Shown here: in pieces, positions 8,506 through 18,041 of the stretch
Numbering within the stretch: the first letter of the stretch is position 1
Layout of the letters: each line of letters starts with the position of its first letter
From: Microvirga flavescens
GTDB lineage: Bacteria; Pseudomonadota; Alphaproteobacteria; Rhizobiales; Beijerinckiaceae
Direction: 5' to 3'
NCBI RefSeq assembly: GCF_003290125.1
Contig: NZ_QMKH01000001.1
Location: 310,001 to 374,000, forward strand
DNA: 64,000 nt
Translations under genes and position numbers: made by a program
The notes under the pieces: generated by a model
Told to the model about the DNA's origin: nothing
Seen by the model: the letters and a program-made list of their open reading frames with translations, nothing else
The model's database searches: none

Positions 8506-11500
8506 ATGTTACATCGCCAATTGAAATTCCTCGCAGCGACCAGCGCACTCGCCCTATTGATTCAAGGGGCACAGGCGCAATCGCCAAAGTCGCGGCCGTC
8601 TCCCGCCGCAGGCTCTATCGTCGCCGCAAAGGGCGGTGAGGAATTGCGCTTCGTGCGTGAGGAAGGCTGGCAGCCCGTCGAAGTCCGGCAGGATCTTCTC
8701 GACGGCGATACGCTGCGCACGAACACCATCGGCAACCTCGCCATTCTCTTCGCGGACCAGACGCAGATCCGCGTCGGACGCAACTCCACTCTCGTCGTGC
8801 GCGATGTCGCCGCGAATGCCGGCGGCACGACGCAGCTCGATCTTCAATCCGGCACGGTGTGGGCCCGCGCGGCCCGTGGCGGATCGGGCGTTGACATCAA
8901 GACTCCGGCGGCTGTCGCGGCCATTCGCGGAACCGATTGGTCCCTCACCGTTGACGGTTCGGGCAAGACCTCGCTCGTGGTGCTCGAAGGCGTCGTGGAA
9001 CTGCGCAACGCGCAAGGCTCCGTCACCGTGCGCCAGGGTGAGGGAGCGGTTGCCTCCATCGGCAAGGCTCCGACGAAGTTCATTCTCGTGAACTCGAGCG
9101 ACCGCGAGCAGATGCTGTTCTATCTCGCGCTGCGCGATGCGTTCACGGCGATGCCGGCGACGCCGCTGAAGGGTCCGGCCCTGCGCGCGGAGCGCGCGAG
9201 GATCGAAGCCATTCCGCCTGAGGCGCGCCGCGCCTCCGATTGGCTCGATCTCGCCGAGATCGCCCTGTCCCTCGATGGCCGCCCCATCGCGATCAAGGCG
9301 CTGGCGGAAGCCCGCCGCAAGCATCTCGACGCGTCGCAGCGCGCGCGTGCCGATCTGGTGGAGGCGATCATCGCCGGTGCGGAGCGCCGTTGGGCCGATG
9401 CTGCGGCACTCTTCGCCCGCGCCGAGCGCGGCGTCACGGGCCGCCAGCGCATCGCCGCCGCTTACGGACGCTATATCGCCCTTTCTCTCGCAAACCCGCA
9501 TCGGGTCTATCCGGAACCGAAGATCGGCGGGAACGATCCCCTGGGCGCGCTCGCCCATGCCTACATCGTCGCCTTCAAGCAGGACCTTCCCGCAGCGGCC
9601 GAAGTCGTGAAGGCCGCGCGCAAGCGTTTTCCCAACGATGCGGAGGTTGCCGTCTTCGCGGCCCAACTCGCCCTGGCGCTCAACCGTCGGGATGAGCTTC
9701 GCACGGCCGTGGACGATGCGCGACGCATCGATCCGGAAGATCCGAACGTGCTTCTCGTCAGCGGCGCCGTACGCGGTGACATCGACGGGGAGTTGCGCGC
9801 AGGCATCGCGGAATTGCGCAAGGCTGCGGCCATCGCCCCCGGGCAATCGGATATCTGGAATGCCATTGGCCTTTTCGAATCCACCCTCGATGCGCCGCTC
9901 GCCGCCGAGGAGGCCCTGCGCCGCGCCATCGCCGCAGACCCCGAAAGCCCGGTTGCCTACGCCAACCTCGCCATCGTCCTGCTCGAGCAGAGCCGCGTCG
10001 AAGAGGCGGGCGCGCTGATCGACAAAGCGCTCTCGCTCGATCCATCCTTCAGCGCCGGCTACATCGCCAAGGGCCGCTACCTCACGCAGAAGGGTGAGAC
10101 GGCGAAGGGAATCGAGGCGATCCTCGCGGGCTCCGCCGCCAATCCGGCCTATTCGCAGGGCCTCTTGATGGCGGCCATCGCCTACTATCAGAACGGCGAG
10201 GAAGCGCTCGCCCAGCAGGCGCTCGACAATGCGGACCGGCTCGATCCGAACGATCCGTCCGTCTCGACGGTGCGCACCGCCATCGCCATCGATCAATACC
10301 GCGCCGACGAAGCCATCACGGCCGCGCGCGAGACGCTCCAGCGCTATCGCATGCGCGGCGGCGACTTCGCGGGCATCGCGGTCAACAAGGATGGCGGCTC
10401 CTATCCCGCAGCGGCTTATCGCTTTCTCGACCTCACCGAGTGGAGCCGTTTTTACGGCGACCGGGTGTTCGATCCGTTCACCGGCTCGAGCTATTTCGAC
10501 CAAGCCGCCGCGCGTCGTCCCAACGTCTTCACGACCCGGCCCACCATTGACACGGTGCAGGGCAACGACGTCGATCTTTCGACCTTCACGCTGACGCTGC
10601 AGGGCCTGTTCTTCGATCCGCTCGCCGTGTCGGGGCGCATCGGCCGCATCGATCTGGTGCGCCGTCCCTTCCTTGACACCGAAGTCGGCGGCAGCGCCAT
10701 TTTCAGGGACGGCAAGGTCGGCTGGCAGACGGACGCCACGGTCCAAGGCTTCACCAACGCCCCGATGCCGACCTCCTTCGCGCTCTCGGCGGGCAAAGCA
10801 CAGCTTGACGGTAAGACCACCGTCAACCAGGAGAGCGTGGACAACGCCTCGTTCTTCATCGGCGCGACGCCGTCCGCGGCGGATCGCTTCCTCGCCTTCG
10901 GCTCGGCTTCCGAGATCAGTCCCGGCGTCGCCACGATCAACAAGCCGCTCCACTTCTTCGCAGGTCGGCGGGATGCCACGACCATGCAGATCGGCGGCGG
11001 CTGGAGCCACAGCTTCAGCGACCGCAATGTGCTGACCGGCGCCGTCTATGCCTATCGCGGGTTGGACAAACGCCTGCAGAATGACGTGAACCTGGAGCTT
11101 TTCCCGCTCTTCGTCGCCGGCAAGACGAAAGAGAACAGCAAGCTCGAAGGCGTCACCGCTGCGTTGAACCATTCCATCGGCTTTGGCGACTTCACCCTGC
11201 GCTACGGGCTGGAAGGGCAATCAGGCAAGACGGTCACGAGCGACATCGGAAGCGGGCTCGTCGGCAATTTCAACACCGGCGCGGTGGAGCCAGTCGACAT
11301 CAACGAACACAACTCGTCGAGATTCAAGGCGGGCCGTCTTTACGCGGACGGGTTCTGGCGTCCTTCCGACCGCTTCGAAATGCAGGCCGGCCTTCAGCGG
11401 ACGGTGCTCGACGTGAAAGGGCAGCGCGACGACACCACGCTTGCACCGCGCATCGGCGTCGGCATCTCGCCGCTCGAAGGACAATGGATCCGCGCGTCCT

Positions 11501-12144
11501 ACCAGCGCGACGGAAACCTGCCGCTCATCTTCACCCTCGCGCCTTTGACGACGGTGGGCCTTTCCCCCAACGCACTCCCCGTTTCGCTCGGCGGGCACAC
11601 CGACACTCTGGCCGTGCGCTGGGATGCGGAATGGTCGCCGCATTTCTTTACGGCGGTCGAGTATCAGCGGCAGGATGCGCAGAACCTCGATCTGCCGATT
11701 TCCGATACATTGCAGAGCCTCGACATCGACAAGGCCCGCATTGAACGCATCGCTGCCACCGCCAATCTCTGGCTTGGCTACGGCATCGGCGTTTTCGGAA
11801 CGGTGGGCGCGACGAATTCGGACATCCGCTCCAGCGAGGCGCTCGGTCAGGACGTGCCGTTCATTCCCGGCAAGTTCGCCCGTACGGGCGTGACCTTCGT
11901 TCACCCGAGCCGGATCAGGTTCACGCTTGCCGAAACCTTCGTCGGCGACAGGAAGGGCAACCTCCAGGGGCTGACGCTCGAGGATTACTGGACGACCGAC
12001 GCGGCGATCAGTTGGGAGACGCCGGACCGCCGGCTCTTCATGGGCCTGACCTTCCTGAACATCTTCGATGCGGATTACAATCTCGCTCCCGATGTTCCCG
12101 GCCCGGGCCGTACGGTGGCCGCCACCCTCAAGGCGCGGTTCTAA
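8506..12144 (+). CDS. Exported FecR-TPR-beta-barrel protein
   Basis: Large exported protein of 1212 residues. Residues 1-24 form a signal peptide ending AQA. A FecR-like domain covers about 65-185, with GDTLRTN, the conserved AAIRGTDW (RGTDW 141-145) and LEGVVELRN. A long alpha-helical TPR region follows (about 240-620; repeats such as DPESPVAYANLAIVLLEQ). From about 690 the sequence is rich in alternating beta strands and ends in Phe (ATLKARF), as in outer-membrane barrels of the TonB-receptor type; no plug domain is evident. FecR domains normally work in the periplasm as signal relays. The adjacent CHASE2 cyclase gene, 99 bases downstream on the same strand, suggests the two form one signalling unit. 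The function is inferred from architecture. Confidence 0.8.
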   Translation: MLHRQLKFLAATSALALLIQGAQAQSPKSRPSPAAGSIVAAKGGEELRFVREEGWQPVEVRQDLLDGDTLRTNTIGNLAILFADQTQIRVGRNSTLVVRDVAANAGGTTQLDLQSGTVWARAARGGSGVDIKTPAAVAAIRGTDWSLTVDGSGKTSLVVLEGVVELRNAQGSVTVRQGEGAVASIGKAPTKFILVNSSDREQMLFYLALRDAFTAMPATPLKGPALRAERARIEAIPPEARRASDWLDLAEIALSLDGRPIAIKALAEARRKHLDASQRARADLVEAIIAGAERRWADAAALFARAERGVTGRQRIAAAYGRYIALSLANPHRVYPEPKIGGNDPLGALAHAYIVAFKQDLPAAAEVVKAARKRFPNDAEVAVFAAQLALALNRRDELRTAVDDARRIDPEDPNVLLVSGAVRGDIDGELRAGIAELRKAAAIAPGQSDIWNAIGLFESTLDAPLAAEEALRRAIAADPESPVAYANLAIVLLEQSRVEEAGALIDKALSLDPSFSAGYIAKGRYLTQKGETAKGIEAILAGSAANPAYSQGLLMAAIAYYQNGEEALAQQALDNADRLDPNDPSVSTVRTAIAIDQYRADEAITAARETLQRYRMRGGDFAGIAVNKDGGSYPAAAYRFLDLTEWSRFYGDRVFDPFTGSSYFDQAAARRPNVFTTRPTIDTVQGNDVDLSTFTLTLQGLFFDPLAVSGRIGRIDLVRRPFLDTEVGGSAIFRDGKVGWQTDATVQGFTNAPMPTSFALSAGKAQLDGKTTVNQESVDNASFFIGATPSAADRFLAFGSASEISPGVATINKPLHFFAGRRDATTMQIGGGWSHSFSDRNVLTGAVYAYRGLDKRLQNDVNLELFPLFVAGKTKENSKLEGVTAALNHSIGFGDFTLRYGLEGQSGKTVTSDIGSGLVGNFNTGAVEPVDINEHNSSRFKAGRLYADGFWRPSDRFEMQAGLQRTVLDVKGQRDDTTLAPRIGVGISPLEGQWIRASYQRDGNLPLIFTLAPLTTVGLSPNALPVSLGGHTDTLAVRWDAEWSPHFFTAVEYQRQDAQNLDLPISDTLQSLDIDKARIERIAATANLWLGYGIGVFGTVGATNSDIRSSEALGQDVPFIPGKFARTGVTFVHPSRIRFTLAETFVGDRKGNLQGLTLEDYWTTDAAISWETPDRRLFMGLTFLNIFDADYNLAPDVPGPGRTVAATLKARF

Positions 12145-12166
12145 AAAGCGCGCGGAACAAGAGAAA

Positions 12167-12194
12167 CCGATCATGTTCCAAAAGGCGTGATCGG
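12167..12194. repeat. REP-like inverted repeat between the FecR and CHASE2 genes
   Basis: Arms CCGATCA (12167-12173) and TGATCGG (12188-12194) flank a 14-nt centre. Arms and centre resemble the repeat at 1483-1525 (shared pattern GATCRTGTTYCAAA), so both are likely copies of one dispersed element. It could act as an attenuator between the two genes. Confidence 0.5.
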
Positions 12195-12243
12195 CCTCTA
12201 GGATGGAAACCTTGAGGCGTGTGGGCAGGTTGCCGAAGGGATC

Positions 12244-14307
12244 ATGCAGAAACAGACCGTTCGACCCCAAAGGCAAGCGACTTCCGCGCGTACGCTCTTC
12301 CGTCGGTTCCGCTTACGGATCGGGTGGCTTCTGTCGCGGCTTGTCCCTGCGCGGGCGGGCGATTCGGGAGCGCTGTTCTTCGGTCACGGCGTCGGCATCG
12401 CGGGGCTGATCGCCATCCTGCTGATGCCGCTGCCCTTCATGCGCTCGTTCCAGCTCGTTGAAGCGCGGCTCTTCGATCTCTTCTCCACCATCGCGCAGCC
12501 CATGCCTGCGGAGCCCGGGGCCGTTATCGTCGCCATCGACGAGCCGTCCTTCTCCGAAATCGCGCAGCGCTGGCCGTGGTCCCGCGATCTTCATGGACGC
12601 CTTATCGAGAGCCTCAGGGCCGCAGGCGCGAAAGTGATCGGGGTCGACATCATTTTCGCGGAACCTTCGACCCCCGCCGCCGATGCGGCGCTCGCCGCCG
12701 CTGTCGGCCCCGACACGGTGCTGGCGGCGGACGAGGTGACGATGGAAATGCAGCAGGCGACGCAGACGACGCGGGTCGAGCCCATCGAACCCCTGCTCGC
12801 TCCCGGCGCGGAGCCGGGCGTCACCTCCGTCGATCTCGACGGCGATGCGTATCTGCGCCGCATGCCGCAAACAGCCGACAATTTCGCGGCAACAGCCCTC
12901 ACCCTCGCAGGCGTTCCGTTCAAGCCGGCACCGCAGGGCGCGCTCATTCAATATTTCGGCCCGCCACGCAGCTATCCGACCGTCTCGTACTATCAGGCGC
13001 TCGACCCCGAGCATTTTCTTCCGCCGAACATCTTCAAGGACAAGATCGTCTTCGTCGGCCTGAGCCTCAAGGCCGCGCCGACGCCCGACAGCGGCGCCGC
13101 CGATACGTTTCCGACCGCCTACACGCTCTCGACCGGCAACGTGACGGCGGGGGTCGAGATCCACGCGACGATTCTCGACAACCTGCGGCACGGTCTCTTC
13201 GTCAGGCAGACGTCTCCCGCAACGGCTTCTCTCCTCATCGTCCTCGCCGCGCTCATCGCCGCGGGCCTGTGCTGGCGCGGCGTGAGCTGGCGCACGGGCG
13301 TCATCGCCGCCGTTGCCGTGTTCGCGTTATTGGCCGGAGCATGGCTGCTTCTGCGGTTCGGACGCGTGTGGACGCCGCCGGCGCTCCCCGCCATCGCGAT
13401 GCTCGGCGTTTTCGGCGCGCGGTTCGGGCTCGACTACGCCCGCGAGCGGCAATTGCGCCGCGCGGTGTCGGAGGCCTTCTCGCGCTATCTCTCGCCGGAG
13501 CTCGTGGCGCAGCTCGCGCGCAATCCCGAAGCGCTCAAGCTCGGCGGCGAGCGCCGCAACCTGTCGATTTTGTTCTGCGACGTGCGCGGTTTCACCACGC
13601 TCTCGGAACGTCTGAAAGATTCCCCCGAACGGCTGACGAGCCTCATCAACCGCCTGCTCGACCCGCTCTCCGAGGCGGTGCTGAAGGAAAGCGGCACCAT
13701 CGACAAATACATGGGCGATTGCATCATGGCGTTCTGGAACGCGCCGTTGCCGAGCCCGAACCATCCCCAGCGCGCGGTGAGCGCGGCGCTGCGCATGATG
13801 GAGGCTGTCGTTCGCCTGAACGAGAACCTGAAGAAGGAGGAGGGCGAGAACGCGCCGGCCTTCGCGGTGGGCGTCGGCATCAACACGGGCGATTGCGTCG
13901 TCGGCAATGTCGGCTCGCGCTGGCGCTACGATTATTCGGTTCTCGGCGACACGGTGAACCTCGCCTCGCGCCTCGAAAGCCTCTCGAAGGAATACGGCGT
14001 CTCGATCATCCTCGGCCCCGCGACGGCGGAAGCCGTGCGCGAACATTACGTGCTGATCGAGCTTGACCGCATCGCGGTGCGCGGACGCTCGACGCAATCG
14101 GCCATCTTTACCGTGGTCGCCCCGGCGGCGGAGCGCGCCGATCCAGCCCTCGTGGAATTCGAGGAGATCCATCTTCGCCTCGTCGAGCACATCAAGGCCG
14201 GACAGATCGACGATGCGCTTCTCCTCATCGAACGCTGCCGCCACCTGCGGCCCGCGCTCGCGAACTATTACGACAAGCTGAAGGCGAAGCTGTCGGGCGG
14301 CTCATAG
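12244..14307 (+). CDS. CHASE2-domain adenylate/guanylate cyclase
   Basis: Membrane receptor cyclase of 687 residues. One transmembrane segment (about 44-66) precedes an extracytoplasmic CHASE2 sensor domain (about 67-325; VAIDEPSFSEI, RWPWSRDLH, GVDIIFAEPS), then three transmembrane segments (about 328-395) and a class III cyclase domain (about 435-620). Catalytic residues are present: metal-binding Asp446 (FCDVRGFTT) and Asp492 (DKYMGDCIMAF), and the LGDTVNLASRLE segment. The Lys in DKYMGD and the Asp in LGDTVN favour ATP, giving cAMP. It probably reads a periplasmic state set by the upstream FecR-TPR protein; that link is inference. Confidence 0.92.
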   Translation: MQKQTVRPQRQATSARTLFRRFRLRIGWLLSRLVPARAGDSGALFFGHGVGIAGLIAILLMPLPFMRSFQLVEARLFDLFSTIAQPMPAEPGAVIVAIDEPSFSEIAQRWPWSRDLHGRLIESLRAAGAKVIGVDIIFAEPSTPAADAALAAAVGPDTVLAADEVTMEMQQATQTTRVEPIEPLLAPGAEPGVTSVDLDGDAYLRRMPQTADNFAATALTLAGVPFKPAPQGALIQYFGPPRSYPTVSYYQALDPEHFLPPNIFKDKIVFVGLSLKAAPTPDSGAADTFPTAYTLSTGNVTAGVEIHATILDNLRHGLFVRQTSPATASLLIVLAALIAAGLCWRGVSWRTGVIAAVAVFALLAGAWLLLRFGRVWTPPALPAIAMLGVFGARFGLDYARERQLRRAVSEAFSRYLSPELVAQLARNPEALKLGGERRNLSILFCDVRGFTTLSERLKDSPERLTSLINRLLDPLSEAVLKESGTIDKYMGDCIMAFWNAPLPSPNHPQRAVSAALRMMEAVVRLNENLKKEEGENAPAFAVGVGINTGDCVVGNVGSRWRYDYSVLGDTVNLASRLESLSKEYGVSIILGPATAEAVREHYVLIELDRIAVRGRSTQSAIFTVVAPAAERADPALVEFEEIHLRLVEHIKAGQIDDALLLIERCRHLRPALANYYDKLKAKLSGGS

Positions 14308-14457
14308 GCTCTTGCGTCCGACACCGCTCCTGCAAGCCATTTGCAAGTAAAAACAAGAACTTGCGAAACGGGCCCCGAGGCTTATAACGCCGGTGCGCCG
14401 CCGCTCTTCGCGGCCTGATTTTCATTTTCCTTGTTCGGCAAAAATCCCGGTCACCCC

Positions 14458-15345
14458 ATGGACAAGATCCAGAAACTTGCCATCGGCAGCATTTTCGTCG
14501 GGATCGTTGTGCTCGCCCTGAAATACGTCGCCTATCGTCTGACAGGCAGCGTGGCGCTCTATTCGGACGCGCTCGAGAGCATCATCAACGTGATCACGGC
14601 CGTCGCCGCTCTGATCGCGATCCGCGTCAGCGCTGCGCCCGCCGATTCCAACCATCCTTACGGCCACCACAAAGCCGAGTATTTCGCGGCGGTGATCGAG
14701 GGCGTTCTCGTCATTCTCGCCGCGCTCTCGATTCTGCGTCAGGCCTATTTCGGATTTCTTGCGCCAAAACCCCTCGATGCGCCCCTCCTCGGCGTGCTCA
14801 TCAACGGCGGCGCGGGGATCATCAACGCAACCTGGTCGTGGGTTCTCATCCGCGCGGGCAAAAGAGCGCGCTCGCCCGCGCTCGTCGCCGACGGGCGGCA
14901 TCTTTTTTCGGACGTGCTGACCTCCGTCGGCGTCCTCGCGGGCCTCGGCCTCGCCACGCTCACCGGCTGGCATGTGCTCGACCCTGCCCTCGCGGCCCTC
15001 GTCGCCCTCCACATCCTGTGGTCAGGCTGGGGCCTGATGAAGGAGAGCGTCGGCGGTCTGATGGACGAGGCCATGCCGAAGGAGGCACTGGAGCGGGTCA
15101 AGGAGCTGATCTCGGCCAATGCGGAAGGGGCCATCGAAGCGCACGACCTGCGCACCCGCCATGCGGGCCGCATGACCTTCATCGAATTCCACCTCGTCGT
15201 TCCGGGCGCCATGAGCGTGACGGACGCCCATGACATCTGCGACCGGCTGGAGCGCGCCCTCAAGGAGGAGGACAAGCACGCGCAGGTGACGATTCACGTT
15301 GAGCCCGACAACAAGGCGAAGCACGCCGGGATCGTGGTGCTATAA
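14458..15345 (+). CDS. Cation diffusion facilitator family transporter
   Basis: Inner-membrane divalent metal/proton antiporter of 295 residues with six predicted membrane helices and a C-terminal cytoplasmic ferredoxin-like domain. Metal-site motifs of both halves are seen: SDALESIINV and HPYGHHKAEYF, then ADGRHLFSDVLTS. An upstream TTG at 14431 is in frame, but ATG 14458 (MDKIQKLAIGS) gives the family N-terminus. The metal (Zn, Fe, Mn or Cd) cannot be told from sequence alone. It is not obviously in an operon. Confidence 0.92.
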   Translation: MDKIQKLAIGSIFVGIVVLALKYVAYRLTGSVALYSDALESIINVITAVAALIAIRVSAAPADSNHPYGHHKAEYFAAVIEGVLVILAALSILRQAYFGFLAPKPLDAPLLGVLINGGAGIINATWSWVLIRAGKRARSPALVADGRHLFSDVLTSVGVLAGLGLATLTGWHVLDPALAALVALHILWSGWGLMKESVGGLMDEAMPKEALERVKELISANAEGAIEAHDLRTRHAGRMTFIEFHLVVPGAMSVTDAHDICDRLERALKEEDKHAQVTIHVEPDNKAKHAGIVVL

Positions 15346-15346
15346 A

Positions 15347-15498
15347 AGCCTGTTTTGGAAACAGCGCCGTCCATGAAAGAGCCCCCGAGCCTCACCCTGA
15401 GGAGGTGCGTCAGCACCGTCTCGAAGGGCGAGGCGTCTCCATCGGGTGCTGGACACTTCTTCGAGACGCAGGCTGAGGTCTGAACTTCCAAACAGGCT
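15347..15498. repeat. Compound palindromic intergenic element
   Basis: Outer inverted repeats AGCCTGTTTTGG (15347-15358) and CCAAACAGGCT (15488-15498) enclose an imperfect palindrome at 15389-15434 (GCCTC/GAGGC ends and a GGTGC-gtca-GCACC hairpin). A second inverted pair, CGTCTCGAAG (15417-15426) and CTTCGAGACG (15469-15478), links that palindrome to a degenerate second copy. Location is between two convergent genes. The CCTCACCCTGAGG/TCTCGAAGG pattern resembles widespread Rhizobiales intergenic repeats. Confidence 0.6.
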
Positions 15499-15512
15499 CT
15501 AGGCGCCTTGCC

Positions 15513-16910
15513 TCAACCGGCGAGGACGACCTGATTGCGGCCTTGTTCCTTCGCCTTATAGAGCGCCTGATCAGCGGCTTGGACCAATCGCTCATGATCG
15601 GGATGGCCATTGAATTCAGCAACGCCAATTGAGACGGTCACCTGCAATCTTGTCGTGGTCGGAGCCTGGAATTCCTGCCGCGCGACGGTTTCGCGAATGC
15701 GCTCTGCCTTCTCGATCGCCGCCTCGCCATCGGCTTCGACGATCAGAATGAGGAATTCCTCGCCGCCATAGCGGAACACGAAATCGCCGAGGCGGCACGC
15801 TTCCAGAATCGTCCCCGCCACCTGCTTCAAGATCGCATCGCCGATAGGGTGCCCCCATTGATCGTTGATGGTCTTGAAGTGATCGACATCGATCATCAGG
15901 ATCGAGAAGGTGGCGCGGTGCTGGGCCGCCGTCGCGATCTCCCGCGTGAGGATCGAGGGCAGGAAACGCCGGTTGAGGGTGCGCGTCAGCGGATCGCGTC
16001 CGCTTTCCAGCCCCGCGGCGGTCTGGAACATCTCCGTCAGGAGAAACTTGATCTCCTCGAACTCGGCCTGAAAGTTCTCGATGAGCTGAGGCAGCTCCTC
16101 CGGCGTGCTGTCCCGCGCCTCGGCCATCGCCGGCAGGGATATGCCGTCGATGCGGTCCATCAACGCCTGAATCCGGTCGAGCATCGGCGCGCCTTGAAAC
16201 AGCACGCTCGCCTTGTGATGCAACCAGAGACCGAATTCCGATCTGCCGATGGCAGGCAGGCGCGCCGCCTGCCCGGGATTGGCGTGGAGCGCGAGAAGCA
16301 CGGCATGGCTCCATTCCATCAAGGCCGCGCGCTGGCTCTCGCGCTCGAGCGAAAGATCCTGCCCGAGGGAGAACAGGCGATAGGCTTCATCCGTGCGGAT
16401 GTTTCGTGTGGTGTTCTTGAAGAAAGCCTCGCTCATCAGCGCCATCGCGAGGTCGATCATCGCATCGACATAAAGCTGCGCATGCCACAAGGCTTCGCGA
16501 TCGAGATCGCTGTCCAGGAGATCACGCGTGACGTTCGTCTTGAGCAGGCGCGCACCCTGCATCACGAGATGGATCGGCAGGCGAATGCGCGCATGCACCT
16601 CGCCAATTGTCCGCTGCCGGTCGGCGAAGGCCTCCATGCTCTCGTTCTGTGAGCGGAAGAGGCCGATCATCCAGCCCCGCAACGAGAGGTGGAGGCGCTC
16701 GCTGACAACCTTGTGATCGAGGAAGGGCGCCGCCTCGGGGTCGTCCAGCAGCGTCGCGTAAAAGACCTCCACACACCGGTCCACATCCTGCGCGACGAGG
16801 CCGGCGACGATGGCCCTGATTCGCCCGTCCGTCGTCTCGACGATCCGCCGCCACTCCATTTCCGCCGATGATCCGGTGGCGGCGGGTCGGTTGTGATTGG
16901 CTTGATCCAT
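15513..16910 (-). CDS. Globin-coupled diguanylate cyclase (DosC-like)
   Basis: Cytoplasmic protein of 465 residues predicted to make cyclic di-GMP in response to a haem-bound gas. The N-terminal region (about 20-160) resembles a globin-coupled sensor; EVHARIRLP contains His106, the best candidate for the proximal haem ligand. A linker with coiled-coil character leads to a C-terminal GGDEF domain with intact active site GGEEF (381-385) and an inhibitory I-site RLGD (372-375), five residues ahead. Activity and product feedback are therefore both expected. The sensor assignment rests on pattern recognition and is weaker than the GGDEF call. Confidence 0.85.
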   Translation of the reverse strand: MDQANHNRPAATGSSAEMEWRRIVETTDGRIRAIVAGLVAQDVDRCVEVFYATLLDDPEAAPFLDHKVVSERLHLSLRGWMIGLFRSQNESMEAFADRQRTIGEVHARIRLPIHLVMQGARLLKTNVTRDLLDSDLDREALWHAQLYVDAMIDLAMALMSEAFFKNTTRNIRTDEAYRLFSLGQDLSLERESQRAALMEWSHAVLLALHANPGQAARLPAIGRSEFGLWLHHKASVLFQGAPMLDRIQALMDRIDGISLPAMAEARDSTPEELPQLIENFQAEFEEIKFLLTEMFQTAAGLESGRDPLTRTLNRRFLPSILTREIATAAQHRATFSILMIDVDHFKTINDQWGHPIGDAILKQVAGTILEACRLGDFVFRYGGEEFLILIVEADGEAAIEKAERIRETVARQEFQAPTTTRLQVTVSIGVAEFNGHPDHERLVQAADQALYKAKEQGRNQVVLAG

Positions 16911-17135
16911 GAACGGCTCGTCTTCGGGAGAGAGGGGCGGCCCGCCAGCATTCCGGGAAGCTTGACGCTAGGGAAAGCCTCTATCTCATCTCTCTGCCCC
17001 GGTCAGCGAAAATCACATCTGATCGCGCCGGAAAATCACCCCTGCGCCCCGGGAGGCCTATATCTCGCGCGGCGCGGCATGATATGGGCTTTGGCCGATC
17101 CGGCCCTGGGCGCCAACTGCCCTCCAAAGGCCCGC

Positions 17136-18035
17136 ATGCAAGGACGATCCCGGTTGCGTTTTACCATCGTCACGCCGACCCTGAACCGCAGGGCCCTGCT
17201 CGAGCAGGCGCTCGACAGCGTGCTCGCGCAAAGGCACGGGAACGTCGAGCACATCGTCGTGGATGGCGGCTCGACGGACGGCACCTTGGAGATGCTGAAG
17301 GAGCGCGCAGGGGTCACCGTGCTGCGCGACCGCGGCCTTGGCCTCTATGACGCCATCAACCTCGGCATCGACAGCGCCTCGGGCGACGTGATCGGCCTTT
17401 TGAACTCGGACGACCTCTATGCGCCGGGAGCTTTCGCCGTCGCCGAGCAGGGCTTTGCCTCGGCGCCCGAGGCCGATGCGGTTTGCGGGAAAGCGGAGCT
17501 TTTCGATGAATCCGGGGTTCTGGAGCGCTACGACGACCCGCGCGATCTTGCGCTCGATCCCCATGCCGCCCTGATCGGGGCCTGCATCCCCAATGCTCGG
17601 TTCTTCCGCCGGGAGGTCTTCGACAAGGTCGGCCTGTTCTCTCTCGACTATCCCCACATCGCCGACCGGCATTTTCTGGCGCGGACGCTGATCGCGGGCC
17701 TCAAGACCGTCCCACTCGACGCCCTCGTCTACCGCTATCGCCAGCACGGAGGGTCGCTGACCTTCGCGGAAGGGGTCACGGAAGGGGAGGCCCTGCGCAG
17801 CGAACTCCTGAAGCTCGCTCGCGAGATCGCGGTGAGGCCCGATGCGCCGGAAAGCTTGAAATACAAGGCCCGCACCCTGCAGGGCCGCTGCCTGGTGACG
17901 CTGGCGCGAGGCCGCCTTGCCGCCGGCCATCCCGGTGAGGCGCTGGAATTCCTGACATCCGTCAACGGACGCCCTTCCCTCGCGCCTATGGCCGCCCTCG
18001 CGGCGGCCATGCTCGACAAGGTCCGGGGGCGCTAA
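17136..18035 (+). CDS. Family 2 glycosyltransferase
   Basis: GT-A fold glycosyltransferase of 299 residues. The nucleotide-sugar site FTIVTPTLNRRALLEQ, VVDGGSTDGT and the metal-binding DxD-equivalent LLNSDD are present in order; no membrane segments are visible. The open frame extends back to 16893 into the promoter region of the diguanylate cyclase gene, but ATG 17136 has an AAAGG site ahead and starts just before the catalytic domain. First gene of the polysaccharide locus. Donor and acceptor are unknown; with GDP-mannose and GDP-fucose made nearby, either could be the donor. Confidence 0.88.
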   Translation: MQGRSRLRFTIVTPTLNRRALLEQALDSVLAQRHGNVEHIVVDGGSTDGTLEMLKERAGVTVLRDRGLGLYDAINLGIDSASGDVIGLLNSDDLYAPGAFAVAEQGFASAPEADAVCGKAELFDESGVLERYDDPRDLALDPHAALIGACIPNARFFRREVFDKVGLFSLDYPHIADRHFLARTLIAGLKTVPLDALVYRYRQHGGSLTFAEGVTEGEALRSELLKLAREIAVRPDAPESLKYKARTLQGRCLVTLARGRLAAGHPGEALEFLTSVNGRPSLAPMAALAAAMLDKVRGR

Positions 18036-18041
18036 AGCCGG

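Noticed and set aside
8554..11220. An 888-codon open frame on the minus strand
   Set aside because: It lies entirely opposite the FecR-TPR gene; the translation is low-complexity Arg/Gly/Ala/Asp-rich text with no domain, as expected from the antisense of a GC-rich gene.
14347..14376. GCAAGT/ACTTGC inverted repeat before the cation transporter gene, considered as a metal-responsive operator
   Set aside because: Arms of only six bases with a long spacer; too weak to list as a site.
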